From Gentiana macrophylla (taxonomy: Eukaryota > Streptophyta > Magnoliopsida > Gentianales > Gentianaceae): DNA of 64,000 nucleotides. This document shows, piece after piece, positions 12,594-22,419 of the stretch. The stretch is from assembly GCA_026214975.1 (NCBI GenBank), contig JAOBSW010000798.1, positions 62,001 through 126,000 on the forward strand. Reading direction: 5' to 3'. Numbering within the stretch: the stretch's first letter is position 1; every line of letters starts with the position of its first letter. The translations under genes were made by a program, and so were the position numbers. Under the pieces are notes generated by a model. The model was not told the origin of the DNA. It searched no databases and saw nothing but the letters and a program-made list of their open reading frames with translations.

Positions 12594-13281
12594 TATATAT
12601 ATATATCTACATGGAGTAACCTCTTTAAATTTGGTGGCTTTGTACGACCATGGACGACCAAGGCTGGAAAACGACGTCGTTTTACTACTACGTCCATCCA
12701 ACAATTATTACCTACCCTGGTCAACAATCGTCTCACCTTTCATCACAGATCATTATTACGTGTCCTTTGTATGTCAATCGGTGCATTCTTCGTGGCGTCC
12801 CAGGCAATGGTCACGTTGCTGTCATCTCCACCACCGTTCGCAAAGGTTCTTCAGTGGAAGGAGGGCGGTGGAACATTGAAGATGGTGGGGGTTCGTATCG
12901 TTATCATATCCCATTCAGATTCTCATCTATGTGTGTCTGTGCGAGAGTTGCCTGCGTTTTTCCGGCAGGTCGATCTCCTTCTCCGGTAGGTTTTTTGCTC
13001 TATTTTCTTCTCCTATGCCTTCTTTGCTTCGTCTTCTTCTCTTTCGGGTTGCGAATTCCTGGCTTTTTTGGGTTTGCATATGTCCTCTTGGGTACTTCTC
13101 TGAGAATTCTATTGTCAGCATGTGCTTCGTGGGGTTCAATTTCAGCTTATGTTTTGGATTCAAGCCTCATGATATTCAATTGCAGGTATTTCCTTCTTTT
13201 TTTCTTCACCTTCGTGGCCTTCTTTTTGGTGGTTAATTAGGATGCTTGTGCTTGGTATTGATAGTGTTATTTGGTTGTTAG

Positions 13282-14843
13282 TGTCACAACTTCTTTTTCT
13301 GCTGAAGAAGACGCTGCTTCCAAAACTGTCGGTATTGAATTAGACACAATCGAAGTTGTTGTTGAAGATCGATTCGTTGAAGGTGCAAAAAAGGAAGAAC
13401 TTCTCCCAAAAACTGGTATAAAGATTCTTGCTTTCATGACATTAGACATTTGTAGTTCACCATACTTCTTTGTGCTAATGTTTCTTGTGCTTCGAACTAC
13501 GTTGTTCACTATGCTCTGTTGGTTTTGACTAGATTTAAGAAGTGAGTCGGCTCGATTTACAGATAGTGACTCAGAAGTGGAAGGTGGGGATAACAATATT
13601 AGATATAATTCATCTGCTTCATTAGAACTGATCATTGGTGGTGTGCTTGGTTTTATCCAAGCTGTACTCCTCATTTTTGCTGCAAAACCTTTGCTGAGAT
13701 ACATGGGTATAATATCTGTAAGTTCATCAGTTATTTTTATTGATTTCTTGAAATATCTCTTCTTGCGATCGGTTATCCTCTAATGGGACAGTGACCCTTT
13801 GTCTTTGTAGGGTTCACCTATGTTAAGCCCAGCTGAGAAATACTCGACAGTGAGGTCACTCGGTTCTCCAGCTGTTCTCCTTCCCTTAGCCATGCAAGGT
13901 ATCTTTCGTGGATTTAAGGACACTAAAACGCTCTCTATGCATCTGGTCAGAACTCATTCCTTGCAACTTATTTCAGTGTTCTTTTTATTTTTGTCAGAGT
14001 TTCATATTCACTTCATTTCACTTGGCAATGTAGTGATTGGCGATGCTCTGAACATAGTTTTGGATCCCCTCTTAATATTCAGTATTCGGTTGGGTATTAC
14101 TGATGCAGCCATAGCCCATGTTACTTGTCAGTAAGTTTTGTGTATATTAATTTTTTTTCTCTCTTATAGCATTATTATCTGCTGAATTCCATGCTCTTTT
14201 TGTTTTCTTCTCTTCACTGTCAATTTGATTCGTAAATATTCGTAGGTACGTTATTTCCATCATACTTTTATGGAAACTAATGCAACAACTGTTTCTTTTA
14301 CCTCCAAGTCTGAAAGGACTACAATTTGGTCGGTTTCTTAATAATGGTAAGTAGAATCAAATGTTTTTTGTGGTCCGTATGTGCTCTGTATAGTCTTAAC
14401 ATTTTGTTTCCTTTAAGGTTGTCACAGTTCATTACATCTTTACATTTGGCACCAGGTTCTCTTCTATTATTTAAGGTGATTGCTTCAACGTCGTGTGTGA
14501 CATTAGCAGCTTCATTGGCTGCAAGGCTTGGAACAACATCCATGGCTGCTTTCCAGATTTGCCTGCAGGTTTGGTTGGCAACTTCTTTGCTTGCTGACGA
14601 ATTGGCCGTGTCTGGACAAGTGAGGCTCATCACTTTCTTTTTTAATTTTTATATTGGGATAATGACACTTTTGGTCCCCATTCGTTTCACAGTCTTTGCA
14701 CTTATATCCTCAATATTTCATCTTTCACACTTTTTTTTACCTCTCATCTTTGTATTTGGTTTCATTTTCAGGCCATTCTGGCGAGTGCGTTTGCAAAGAA
14801 TGATTATGAGAAAACCACCGCCGCAGCATCTCGTGTACTCCAG
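13282..14843 (+). pseudogene. MATE efflux transporter fragment (DTX45-like) captured by Helitron 2
   Basis: Seven exons with GT-AG borders: 13282-13415, 13533-13717, 13811-13945, 14034-14130, 14246-14346, 14456-14619, 14772-14843. Motifs: VTTSFSAEEDA, LIIGGVLGFIQAVLLIFAA, GSPAVLLPLAMQGIFRGFKD, IGDALNIVLDPLLIFSIRLG, SCVTLAASLAARLGTTSMA, QICLQVWLATSLLADELAVS, AILASAFAKNDYEKTTAAAS. These match the middle of plastid-type MATE proteins such as Arabidopsis DTX45 (from memory). The first helices and the last third are missing, so it is a captured piece. All phases join except exon 3, which is one base short: near 13930 a base is missing after the FKDTKT codons, so the reading frame breaks there. A transport function is not expected. 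Confidence 0.8.
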
Positions 14844-14974
14844 GTCTGCTCAGCTTTTTATGAAGCATAGCTTATTGTTTACTGCAATATCTCGTTTTTA
14901 CCCGAGATGTAGTCTCTCCCAAACTAAGATATATAAATGAGGCCTTTGCATCTGTGGATTTTGTTGTTGAACAG

Positions 14975-15445
14975 GTTACTACCCCTACTGTGGGTATTGG
15001 TTTGGATGCTGTTATTGTCAAGAGCAATGTTGCAGTATCTAATGTGGATGGTAACTATACTGGTACTGTTGTTCCTGCTAATGCTACTGAGGGTACAAAT
15101 TTTGTTGATGCAACAACTCCTTGTTCTGGGAACTCTCATTCCCTATGGCTCCGTTGCTCCTTTCGCTCTTCTTCAAAGGCGGAAGAGTTCAGTTGCTACT
15201 TTGTAAAAAATGGTGCCTTTAAACTGAATGGTAAAAGAAATTGCATTTTCCATTTATTTTCTTTTGTGATCTTATTTTCCAGCTTCTATTTTATAGCCAT
15301 ACTGCCATAATGATAATACAATTATGTGTTCTCATTACATAGCTGGCGTTATTTTATGGAGTATAGTAAAGAGATAAATACTTTGCTCGCTCATTCCAAT
15401 TGAACTCCTACAGTAGCTATTGAAGACCCTAAGACTGTGCTTAAG
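14975..15445 (+). other. Unidentified captured exon pair between MATE and SnRK2 in Helitron 2
   Basis: Two segments with good splice borders, 14975-15230 and 15414-15445. They read VTTPTVGIGLDAVIVKSNVA, DGNYTGTVVPANATEGTNFV, a Cys-containing CSFRSSSKAEEFSCYFVKNG, then VAIEDPKTVLK. Phase is continuous with the MATE exon before (phase 0) and the SnRK2 exon after (phase 0). I do not recognise a family. It may come from a third gene or from former non-coding DNA that happens to stay open. Confidence 0.4.
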
Positions 15446-15566
15446 GTGAGAAATTTTGTATAGCTTTGTTTTTGTTTAAGTTCTTTCAGATTCCCAGTTT
15501 CCCTGTAAGAAAAAAGGTTCATTCAGTCTACTTTTGTTTTTTTATTTGTGGTGTATTACTAAATAG

Positions 15567-16583
15567 GAATCTAAAAAGCCGACAACTGGTTCTCGTCACT
15601 TTGGAGTAGCCAAGCTGGTTAAGGATTTGTGGACTGGTGAGCTGTATGCTGTCAAATATATTGAAAGTGGCCTCAAGGTTTTGCCTTTTTTATGCTTTTT
15701 TGCTTCTTTTTTCTTCTTTCTTTTGACTGAATTTAACATCATATTCATTTTGATGTCCTTTTTGTTTTTTGTTTTTTTCTTGGGTTACAGATTGATGACA
15801 ATGTTCAGAGGGAGATCATGAACCACAGGTTCTTGAAACACCCCAATATAGTTAGATTTAAAGAGGTAATTGATACACTAATATTATCTTTTTTGTTCTC
15901 CCACTTTTCAGGTTTTGATGATTTGTATATCATGATTTCATTTTGGGTTTTTGTTTCATTTTACCGGATTAGTTGTTTATAAGGAGGAGTTCAAATCAAA
16001 TACTGTATGAAGTTGCATGTTAAATCACACAAGAACTGCAGCCCTTTTTTTTCCTCTTTTTTTTGGGGTCATGAACTGCAACTTTTTTTACACCCCATAA
16101 ACATGCTTCCACCCTCCCGCTCTCTCAAAATTCATGAGGTTTGACGATTCAGATCCCCGAAAAAATCGATCTTTAATCATTGATGGTGCTGTAAACTATG
16201 ATGTTCTTGGCTCTAAACTGTGAACACATGTTCAAATCAGAGAAAACAGAGATGTTGCGAATTCGGGGTCGGATCATGTTTGGTATTTAAAAGTTATATA
16301 CTTTTGTTTGTTTTCAGGTGTTTTTAACACCAACTCACTTAGCCATAGTGATGGAATATGCAGCAGGTGGGGAACTTTTCGAAAAAATATGCAATGCTGG
16401 TAGATTTAGTGAAGATGAGGTAGTTTCAGACCAAAACAACTTGTCTTTCTTCTTGATTTCGTACCGAATACCTTCGGAATCGAGTAATTAAATCGGCTTC
16501 TTACATGTTCCATCTTTCAATTGTTTCAGGCAAGATTTTTCTTTCAGCAATTGGTATCAGGAGTAAGCTACTGCCATTCAATG
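15567..16583 (+). pseudogene. SnRK2-type kinase N-lobe fragment captured by Helitron 2
   Basis: Four exons: 15567-15677, 15791-15865, 16318-16419, 16530-16583, all phase 0. They read HFGVAKLVKDLWTGELYAVK, then [20 protein letters not shown], then [20 protein letters not shown] with [12 protein letters not shown], then ARFFFQQLVSGVSYCHSM. This is the SnRK2 (OST1/SAPK) signature from the glycine loop to just before the HRD catalytic loop. Everything after CHSM, where the catalytic loop, DFG and activation segment should follow, is missing; the next codons are GTA TAA. The glycine loop is altered (GSRHFG in place of the usual GSGNFG). No kinase activity is possible from this piece. Confidence 0.85.
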
Positions 16584-16983
16584 GTATAATTGTCACTATA
16601 CAGGTTACTGGTCCCTGCTATTTGACTCTCTCTTTAGTGTGACATTGAATTGTGTCTTTGGATCTATAAATGCTGCTTTTTTGGTATTTCATTGTCTCAG
16701 TCACACTAGCAGAATGCAATTTTACTTCAACTTGTATGTATGAATCTCTTCACAGTAGTTATCCCTCCTTTACAACAGAGTTATGATGAATTTGAATGCT
16801 TTTTGGTATTTTGGCCCCATGATGTTTGGGCAATGTTTTTGTGGTTGTGCTTGTTGGTGGATGTTTGAGATCATTTTTTGGCTTCATACAACTATCTACG
16901 TATAAATCATATTTTTACAGACCAGGTCTATCAATCGAATTGAATTTATGTATATACGTAGCTTCCTCAAAAGCGAGGGCAAA

Positions 16984-17011
16984 AACGTGCGGAGCACGTT
17001 ACCGCCACTAG
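16984..17011 (+). other. Helitron 2 3' terminus: hairpin plus CTAG
   Basis: Perfect 7-bp stem with a 3-base loop, spacer accgcca, CTAG, then T of a TA tract. Same architecture and same CCACTAG ending as Helitron 1. Confidence 0.85.
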
Positions 17012-17442
17012 TATATATATATATATATCATACCTTAGTAGTACTTATTATATTTACATCTTCGTCGTTGTTTTTTTGTCCTTTTCCGTTATCCTCTGTT
17101 TTGCCTATTTTAGCTAATCATACCTTTTATCTAATTTTTCCCCTTTATTTATTTTCCCGGTTATTGGAGATTGCCTTCCACTACCGCCCTTCTCTTCCAA
17201 TGGCTGCTGTCCAGGTTAGGTGCTTAGGTGCATCCACCACCGACATGTTGCTGTATATGCTTCTGCAACCGCCATCAGCAACATTCCGTCTCTGTCTACG
17301 CGGTTTCTGGGCTCTCGCTTGTGGAAGGTAAATCTTCAGTTTCTTTGGTTGCAATTGTTGTCCTTCTTCAGTATTCGGTTTAGTCTTCTCCACTTGGTCG
17401 GTGTATCGTTATCGCTTTGCTATTGCTCGGGATTCTTCACAG

Positions 17443-17822
17443 CCAAACAGAGATTACAGAGAGCAGCCATAGCCACGGCTGTTCCAAACACTTGCGCCAC
17501 AGGGCATTCAACTGTCCCTTTTCATCAATTAAGGCCATCCTTATCTACTTCTTCATGTTCGATTTCATCAGACATCAATTTCTCCTTTTCCCAGATCAAG
17601 AATTCTGCAACTTTCAGTTTTCCACGGAGTTTCTTTCGCTCAGGGAACAGTAAGAAGTCAAAAAGCTACTGTCTTTGCAGTAAAAGCAATGAGATTTCTG
17701 CTATTGATGCTGGTTTCAATGATGGGGTTTCGTCTGCCGCTGCTTCGGATTGGGATTGGAATAGGTGGAGTCGGTATTTTTCAGAGATTGAACAAGCTGA
17801 GAGCTATGCATCTCTTTTGAAG
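17443..17822 (+). pseudogene. EXECUTER-like (EX2-type) N-terminal exon captured by Helitron 3
   Basis: One exon from an AG acceptor to a GT donor. It begins with a Ser/Arg-rich, acid-poor stretch typical of a chloroplast transit peptide and ends in DWDWNRWSRYFSEIEQAES followed by YASLLK. That block is the conserved start of the mature plant EXECUTER proteins, which mediate singlet-oxygen signalling from plastids (from memory). The following exon, normally continuing FQLEDAI-type sequence, is absent. An upstream piece 17226-17330 (ending FLGSRLWK before gtaaat) may belong to the same leader. Captured fragment; no function expected. Confidence 0.65.
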
Positions 17823-19193
17823 GTTTGAATTATTTATTTATCCACTTATTATTTTCAGGATTTGTAAGTTTGATTGTTATATTGTGCTGTGATAATGGTA
17901 TTTTGAATTTTTTTTTCTGAATTAAAGACCTCAATTTTGTTTGTTCATTGCTCTTGATTTTAGTCTAATTAGTTAACCTTTTCTGTAACACTATAGTCCA
18001 ACTGAGAGTTTCACTCAAAAGGTGGTTAATTGCTTTGAGGATTGAAAGTCATCTTTGTTTTTTGGGTGCGTTGGAAGTCATAGGCTGTGAATAGAGTTTT
18101 GGGTGTAAACAATCAATCGAACGACTTTCATCAAGTGAATTGTGACGGTAGAATTGGTGTGGTTCCACTAAAGACGCCCGGAACGATAGTATGATTCGAT
18201 TGTCGGAAATGAAATTGTACCTAGAGATGATTTTGTAAATGGATCTGTTGAATGTATTGAAGAAGTGCAGGGAAAAACCAAAAGCACATGATTATTAGTT
18301 GCCTTTTGGTGATGATTCTTCAATTAGTATAGTGAAAGTTCATAGTTTGTTAGGTTCTCAATTGCGTAAGGGCTTTGGCACCTTTGCCATTTTTCTTTTG
18401 GATGAAAATGAGGCATTTCGTTGTTGTGAAATATAGTTTAGGATTTAGTGTATAAAGATTCTCTCCTTTGAACTATGGAGATTGCATTTCCGGTTTTGAC
18501 TGCCACGAAAAAAGTTGTAATGGTTTATCAAGTTTCAGAACACAGCGTTTTAGTTGTTTACTTAATTGGTGTCGAATGTATTGATGGTATGCTTTCTGTG
18601 GTGTATTGGGTACGCATGCTGCGTTTGGTTCTTATTGTAGCTTCTCTGTTGTTTCTCTAATTACTTCTACAAATCGGGTTTAATTCGTACTAAAATACGC
18701 AACTGCTGTCTAAATGCCAATATGGGCATAAAATTTTGTTCATAGGAAGAGGCATATGGCATGATCTAAGGGGAATAAAGTTCTTCGACCCCTTAATTAG
18801 TGATAAAAATTATTTTCATCTTTCATTTTGTTAATCTTCCTCATTTTGTTGTTTCGTTTTGTTGACTCAATTGTAAGATGTTCTGTTTTCTATAAAAAAA
18901 CGATGTCAATGCATATATTAGATTACACATTTCATAGATGGTGACTTACATTATTGTTAAATAATCAGGTTTTGTGCATGAAAGCACGAATGCCCCTCAA
19001 GTCGCATCGCATTTGTGGTTAAGCTTATTAGTAGGTCATTTGGTTTCGTGAGATTTAATTTAATGCATCCTCAGGATCGGCAGAATAATCTCGTGAATTT
19101 GGTTTGAGGGATTCAACTCCAGACCTCTTCACCTGATCTGGTAACAACTACTCTCTTTGTGCTTTGGTGCCCCATTGAAAAAACTTTATGAAA

Positions 19194-20612
19194 ATGGGTA
19201 TGTGCTGGAGTTCTTCTTCCCCAATCAGTAATGTCAAGACCCAATCTTCTGCTTCTGTTACTTACGGTATGTCAATCTTCGGTCTTCATCAAAATTTCCC
19301 CCAATTTTTTTGCCCCATTTTTGTACGATCAATCAATTTAATTTTGTCCAATATTCGCTGTTTTTGCTTCATAAGGTGATTGCATACTACCAAGTGCCAA
19401 TCCCCTCGGGCAAGTTTTCCCTTTTTTTTGCATTACAACTATTTTCTCTCCTATTTCACATTGATAATTGTTGTAACATCCATCCAAATTGCAAAAGATT
19501 TCCGAATTTTAACAAACATTTTCCATTTCTGGATGGTTTTCATGTCCTCGCATGTGTTCGTGCTATGAAGATTCAGTCCATATTATTAGGCTTCCTCTTA
19601 TGTTTAGTCTGCTTTTATGTTATCTGTCTCTGTTTTTCATAGATGTTTAAAGATGTCATGTTAAATGCTTCTTCTTTTTCCACACAAACACAATATTGGA
19701 GTTTTCCTCTTCAGTTTTTGTCCATTTAGGCTTTGTTTTTGTACAAATTACTGAAATTTAGACTTTTTTATGTGTTGTGTTGGTGCAGGAGTGTCAACAG
19801 AAATGAGTAAAGTTGCATTTTCAGGGAACAGTGATTCATCAGGGAACAGTGGATCTTCTGCCTCAACTTTCAATGAAGATTCTTATCCTAATGGGATGAT
19901 CTTGCCTCATCCCAATTTAAAGGTTTTCTCTTTTACAGAACTCAAGGTAGCTACAGAAAACTTCAGAAGTGATATGGTTCTTGGAGAAGGTGGATTTGGT
20001 AAAGTGTACAAGGGAAATCTAGATGACAAATCCAACTCTAAAAGCGGCGTTGCCGTCAAGAAACTCAAGTCTGAAAGTGCTCAAGGATTCCAAGAATGGC
20101 AGGTAAAATCATCAGCCGTTAATGTTTCCCAACTGTTGTATTCCCTTATTTCTAACTAAGAAATTTGTTTAGGCATTTCCAATCATTTGGAGTACTTGTA
20201 TTGAATTTTTGATACATATCTTGTACCGTATCCATTTTTCCATGGGATGTCTAAAAATGTTTCTGTCTCTTTTGTGCATACAGTCTGAGATAAAATTCCT
20301 TGGAAGGCTATCACATCCTAACCTTGTCAAGCTACTGGGATATTGTTGGGAAGATACTGAGGCAGAATCCATACTACATGGTACCTCAACTCCTACAAAA
20401 GACAAAGCAGTTATCAGCGGTACTCCAGGTAAATTAATAAACCAACAAACCATACACAACAATACTACCAGCAAATAAAACCCTGAAATTACATGTAAAA
20501 CTATACTGCTGCAGAAAAGCAGGAAGGAAAAAGGAGCACCGAAACACCTGAAACCAAGACAGATGACACAGCCGCAAAGAAAGTCAGGCTGGATTTCACT
20601 CAAACCACTTGA
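19194..20612 (+). CDS. Chimeric ORF: PBL-type receptor-like cytoplasmic kinase N-terminus fused to a new tail (Helitron 3)
   Basis: Four exons with matching phases and no stop: 19194-19266, 19789-20102, 20284-20428, 20515-20612; predicted 209 residues. The start is MGMCWSSSS (Gly2 and Cys4 suit myristoylation and acylation). Then [46 protein letters not shown] and [20 protein letters not shown], the usual N-terminus of PIX13/PBL-class kinases. After GYCWEDTE (about 20361) similarity to the kinase stops and the frame continues into [15 protein letters not shown], an 86-bp intron, and a charged tail [20 protein letters not shown]. The catalytic loop and C-lobe are missing. The tail may derive from the Helitron's own RPA-like gene (inference). 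It could make a membrane-tethered, inactive kinase fragment if transcribed. Confidence 0.7.
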
Positions 20613-21032
20613 AAGAAGTAAGGCAGGCCCTCAAACTCAGCCATATTTTGCACATAATCAAAAGCAAATGCACGTTTTTTGTACCATGCACGCATGCTGA
20701 ATCAGGTTGCTACTCGGCCACAATGATTAAAAAAAAATATTCAGATGCATAACCGAAGATAGACTTTTTGTTGTATCTATCGTATATTTTGGTATTTAGA
20801 TACGGTAATTAAGCAGATACTTCCACGCGTATCTATCGTACATTTGCAGTACCAATGGCTGATCATGTCCATTTCAGAAGTAAATTCGGGTTATTGTGGA
20901 ATATGTAACTGCAAAATATTCTTAACATATGCTTTAACTTGGTCTACCATCCTTTACTTTTAATCTAAGTACTTATTATGTTGTATATATAGTTTGTTTA
21001 ACCGTGTATCTATTATGCATTGTAATACCGAG

Positions 21033-21066
21033 GGCACGTGTGCAACGAACACTGGTGCCTATCTAT
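21033..21066 (+). other. Probable Helitron 3 3' hairpin with decayed terminus
   Basis: Stem ggcac/gtgcc with inner gtgt/acac and a 7-base loop, then tatctat and TA repeats. Position and form suit a Helitron end, but CTRR is not intact. Confidence 0.5.
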
Positions 21067-21171
21067 ATATATATATATATATATATAACAAGAAGAAAGC
21101 TTACAGTCAGGAATAATGCATGGAAGAAACTGCAAATTAGTTTCATCTCCTTGACGAAGTTTTTTCCAACC

Positions 21172-21686
21172 TGTAAAGTCTCACATAGGAAAAATAATAG
21201 AATACTCACCCCCGTATAAGTGTGAGACATAAAGATCTTGTCAACTCGGGTGAGCACTTTTAGACCAAGCGAGGACGGCGGTCTAAGCAGTTGACCGGAC
21301 ATTTATGACTCATTTAGCGCTACTAGGGCCGAGTGCAGGGGCGTGCTACATAGAATCAGTATTCAGAGCCGACTATCAGACGGAACTATGCATTGCGATC
21401 GCATAAGAAGACGGTGTAAGGATGGCTCTAATTACCTCTCCTGGTAGGATGATCCTATCAGTCTTGGCCGTCTGCAGCGACGCCACCTCCTTATATATGG
21501 GGGAGAATGTAAGGTCTCACATAGGAAAAATAATAGAACGCCACCTCAGATAAGTAGCGAGGCATAAAAGCCGCCTTCATAACTCCAAGCAAGACTTTTA
21601 GACCAAGCGAAACGGCTGGTCCAAGAATGACCGGACACATTTATTCGTTTATTTTCTGCTACTGCATTGTGTCTGTGGACGTTACA
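21172..21686 (+). mobile_element. TRIM element A inserted in a coding exon of the EGF-like gene
   Basis: Two direct LTRs of 179 bp each, 21172-21350 and 21508-21686, both starting TGTAA.GTCTCACATAGG and ending in CA. After LTR 1 comes a primer-binding-like sequence (tattcagagcc, within 21351-21375). Before LTR 2 lies a purine tract (gggggagaa). The internal region is only 157 bp, with no coding capacity. Flanks carry a perfect 5-bp target duplication CAACC (21167-21171 and 21687-21691). Removing the element plus one duplication restores the reading frame of the host exon on the minus strand (Gln-Ser-Gly-Trp-Lys-Lys). A second copy lies at 44086-44614. Confidence 0.9.
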
Positions 21687-21778
21687 CAACCACTTTGACA
21701 ATTGCAAACAAAGTTAAATGGCTGCCCTATTGCTTTTTCACATGTCCCTTTTCCACATTCCACATCATTGCATACATT

Positions 21779-21781
<3 letters not shown>

Positions 21782-21820
<39 letters not shown>
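21782..21820. repeat. (TA)n microsatellite in intron 1 of the EGF-like gene
   Basis: About 38 bp of TA repeat directly next to the minus-strand splice acceptor of exon 2. Confidence 0.85.
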
Positions 21821-21823
<3 letters not shown>

Positions 21824-22016
21824 CAATTATAATTATAATTAACACCCATAAACATAATAACTAAAATAACACTATGAAAATTAATTATAGCTCAAAAATC
21901 ATTTACAAGGTACTTAGTTTTACAAGAAAATGAGGACTTCATGCATGAAATTAAATTTGTGTACCAAACTTTGGATTCACGTAATAACATTCAGTGTAAC
22001 GTACATATAGTCTGGA

Positions 22017-22183
22017 GGAGCCCGGATCCTCTACTGTGTAAAACACTGTGTTCCGGCTGTGGATGGTCAAAAACGACGTCGTTTGAAGCATGTTTTTTGA
22101 AAAAGAAAAAGACTAAGGCGACTTTGTTTTGGACACTCCATAGTTAATATACGGTGTTGTACAGTGCAGAGGATCTGAACTCT
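22017..22183. mobile_element. Small MITE-like element in intron 1 of the EGF-like gene
   Basis: Imperfect terminal inverted repeats of about 33 bp: 22017-22049 (with ggatcctct) against 22151-22183 (reverse complement with agatcctct). The 100-bp middle includes acgacgtcgt, a near-palindrome shared with Helitron 2. Target duplication not clear, so superfamily not assigned. Confidence 0.5.
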
Positions 22184-22404
22184 CTATGGTAGTTTACGGA
22201 GAGAATTAAATATTAATGAACTTATAATAAGGGGAGAAAGAAATTAATACCAAAAAAATGGTGAGAGAATTGGGGGTATGAAATCTTGTTTTGTAAGTAA
22301 TGACAGAAAAATCAGAAAAATAGCAAAAGAAGTTTTAATGGTAGAAAAGGAAGCCATTTTTTCAAGTTGAAGAAGATGGAAACAATGGATACATCCTGGT
22401 GAAT

Positions 22405-22416
22405 CATTTATATAAG
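22405..22416 (-). promoter_or_regulatory. TATA box of the EGF-like gene
   Basis: Minus-strand cttatataaatg lies about 50 bp upstream of the ATG at 22357-22355. The spacing leaves a short 5' UTR. Confidence 0.55.
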
Positions 22417-22419
22417 AAA

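Larger units (their letters stand above)
12606..17011 (+). mobile_element. Helitron 2, carrying MATE and SnRK2 gene fragments
   Basis: The 3' end has a perfect 7-bp stem (aacgtgc 16984-16990, gcacgtt 16994-17000, loop gga), seven bases, then CTAG (17008-17011) and host T. The proposed 5' end is TC at 12606-12607, directly after the TA tract that follows Helitron 1. The leader 12606-13281 is non-coding as far as I can tell and contains a 16-bp palindrome at 12668-12683. Captured exons follow in the Helitron direction with their introns kept: MATE 13282-14843, an unidentified exon pair 14975-15230 and 15414-15445, and SnRK2 15567-16583. From 16590 to 16980 nothing coding is seen. Intron retention means DNA-level capture, not retroposition. 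Confidence 0.75.
17028..21066 (+). mobile_element. Helitron 3, carrying EXECUTER-like and PBL kinase fragments
   Basis: The proposed 5' end is TC at 17028-17029 after a TA tract. Its first bases (TCATACCTTAG) resemble Helitron 1. The 3' side has a stem-loop (ggcac 21033-21037 with gtgcc 21055-21059, inner gtgt with acac) followed by ctatctat and a TA tract. The expected CTAG appears decayed to CTAT at 21063-21066, so the exact end is uncertain. Cargo in the same direction: an EXECUTER-like exon 17443-17822 and a PBL kinase chimera 19194-20612. The stretches 17823-19190 and 20613-21030 show nothing I can identify. Confidence 0.6.
5599..22357 (-). pseudogene. EGF-like two-module secreted/anchored protein gene, split by TRIM and Helitron insertions
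   Basis: Six exons, minus strand: 22251-22357, 21692-21780 plus 21105-21171 (one exon cut by a TRIM), 6848-6922, 6604-6729, 6366-6482, 5599-5675. The four junctions downstream of exon 2 join cleanly, all in phase 1. Exon 1 gives a signal peptide (starts MASFSTIKTSFAIFLIFL). Exon 2 holds EGF module 1 (VCNDVECGKGTCEKA, then CNCQSGW across the TRIM site, then LPCIIPDC). Exons 3-5 give CSLDYSCMPAPPPAPAVP, module 2 (DPCSWMYCGEGTCIKN, TCQCNPGF, PCFGQCSLGSDC) and a Ser/Thr-rich stretch. Exon 6 gives a hydrophobic tail (WMGLILIFCVVLFRK) and stop; about 218 residues in all. The layout matches the plant family annotated 'neurogenic locus notch-like' (Arabidopsis At4g14746 type, from memory). Lesions: a TRIM in coding exon 2, and one extra T in a run of seven T at the end of exon 1 that breaks the exon 1-2 phase. 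Intron 2 is about 14.2 kb. A functional product is unlikely unless another allele lacks these lesions. Confidence 0.85.

Noticed and set aside
12650..13240. 196-codon open frame at the start of Helitron 2
   Set aside because: It mixes Pro/Ser, Cys and then a run of Leu/Phe from a T-rich leader. No family motif, and three frames are open over the same stretch. More likely a non-coding leader.
21033..21066. Accepting CTAT as a canonical Helitron terminus
   Set aside because: CTRR is required. I keep it only as a decayed end supported by the hairpin and the TA context.
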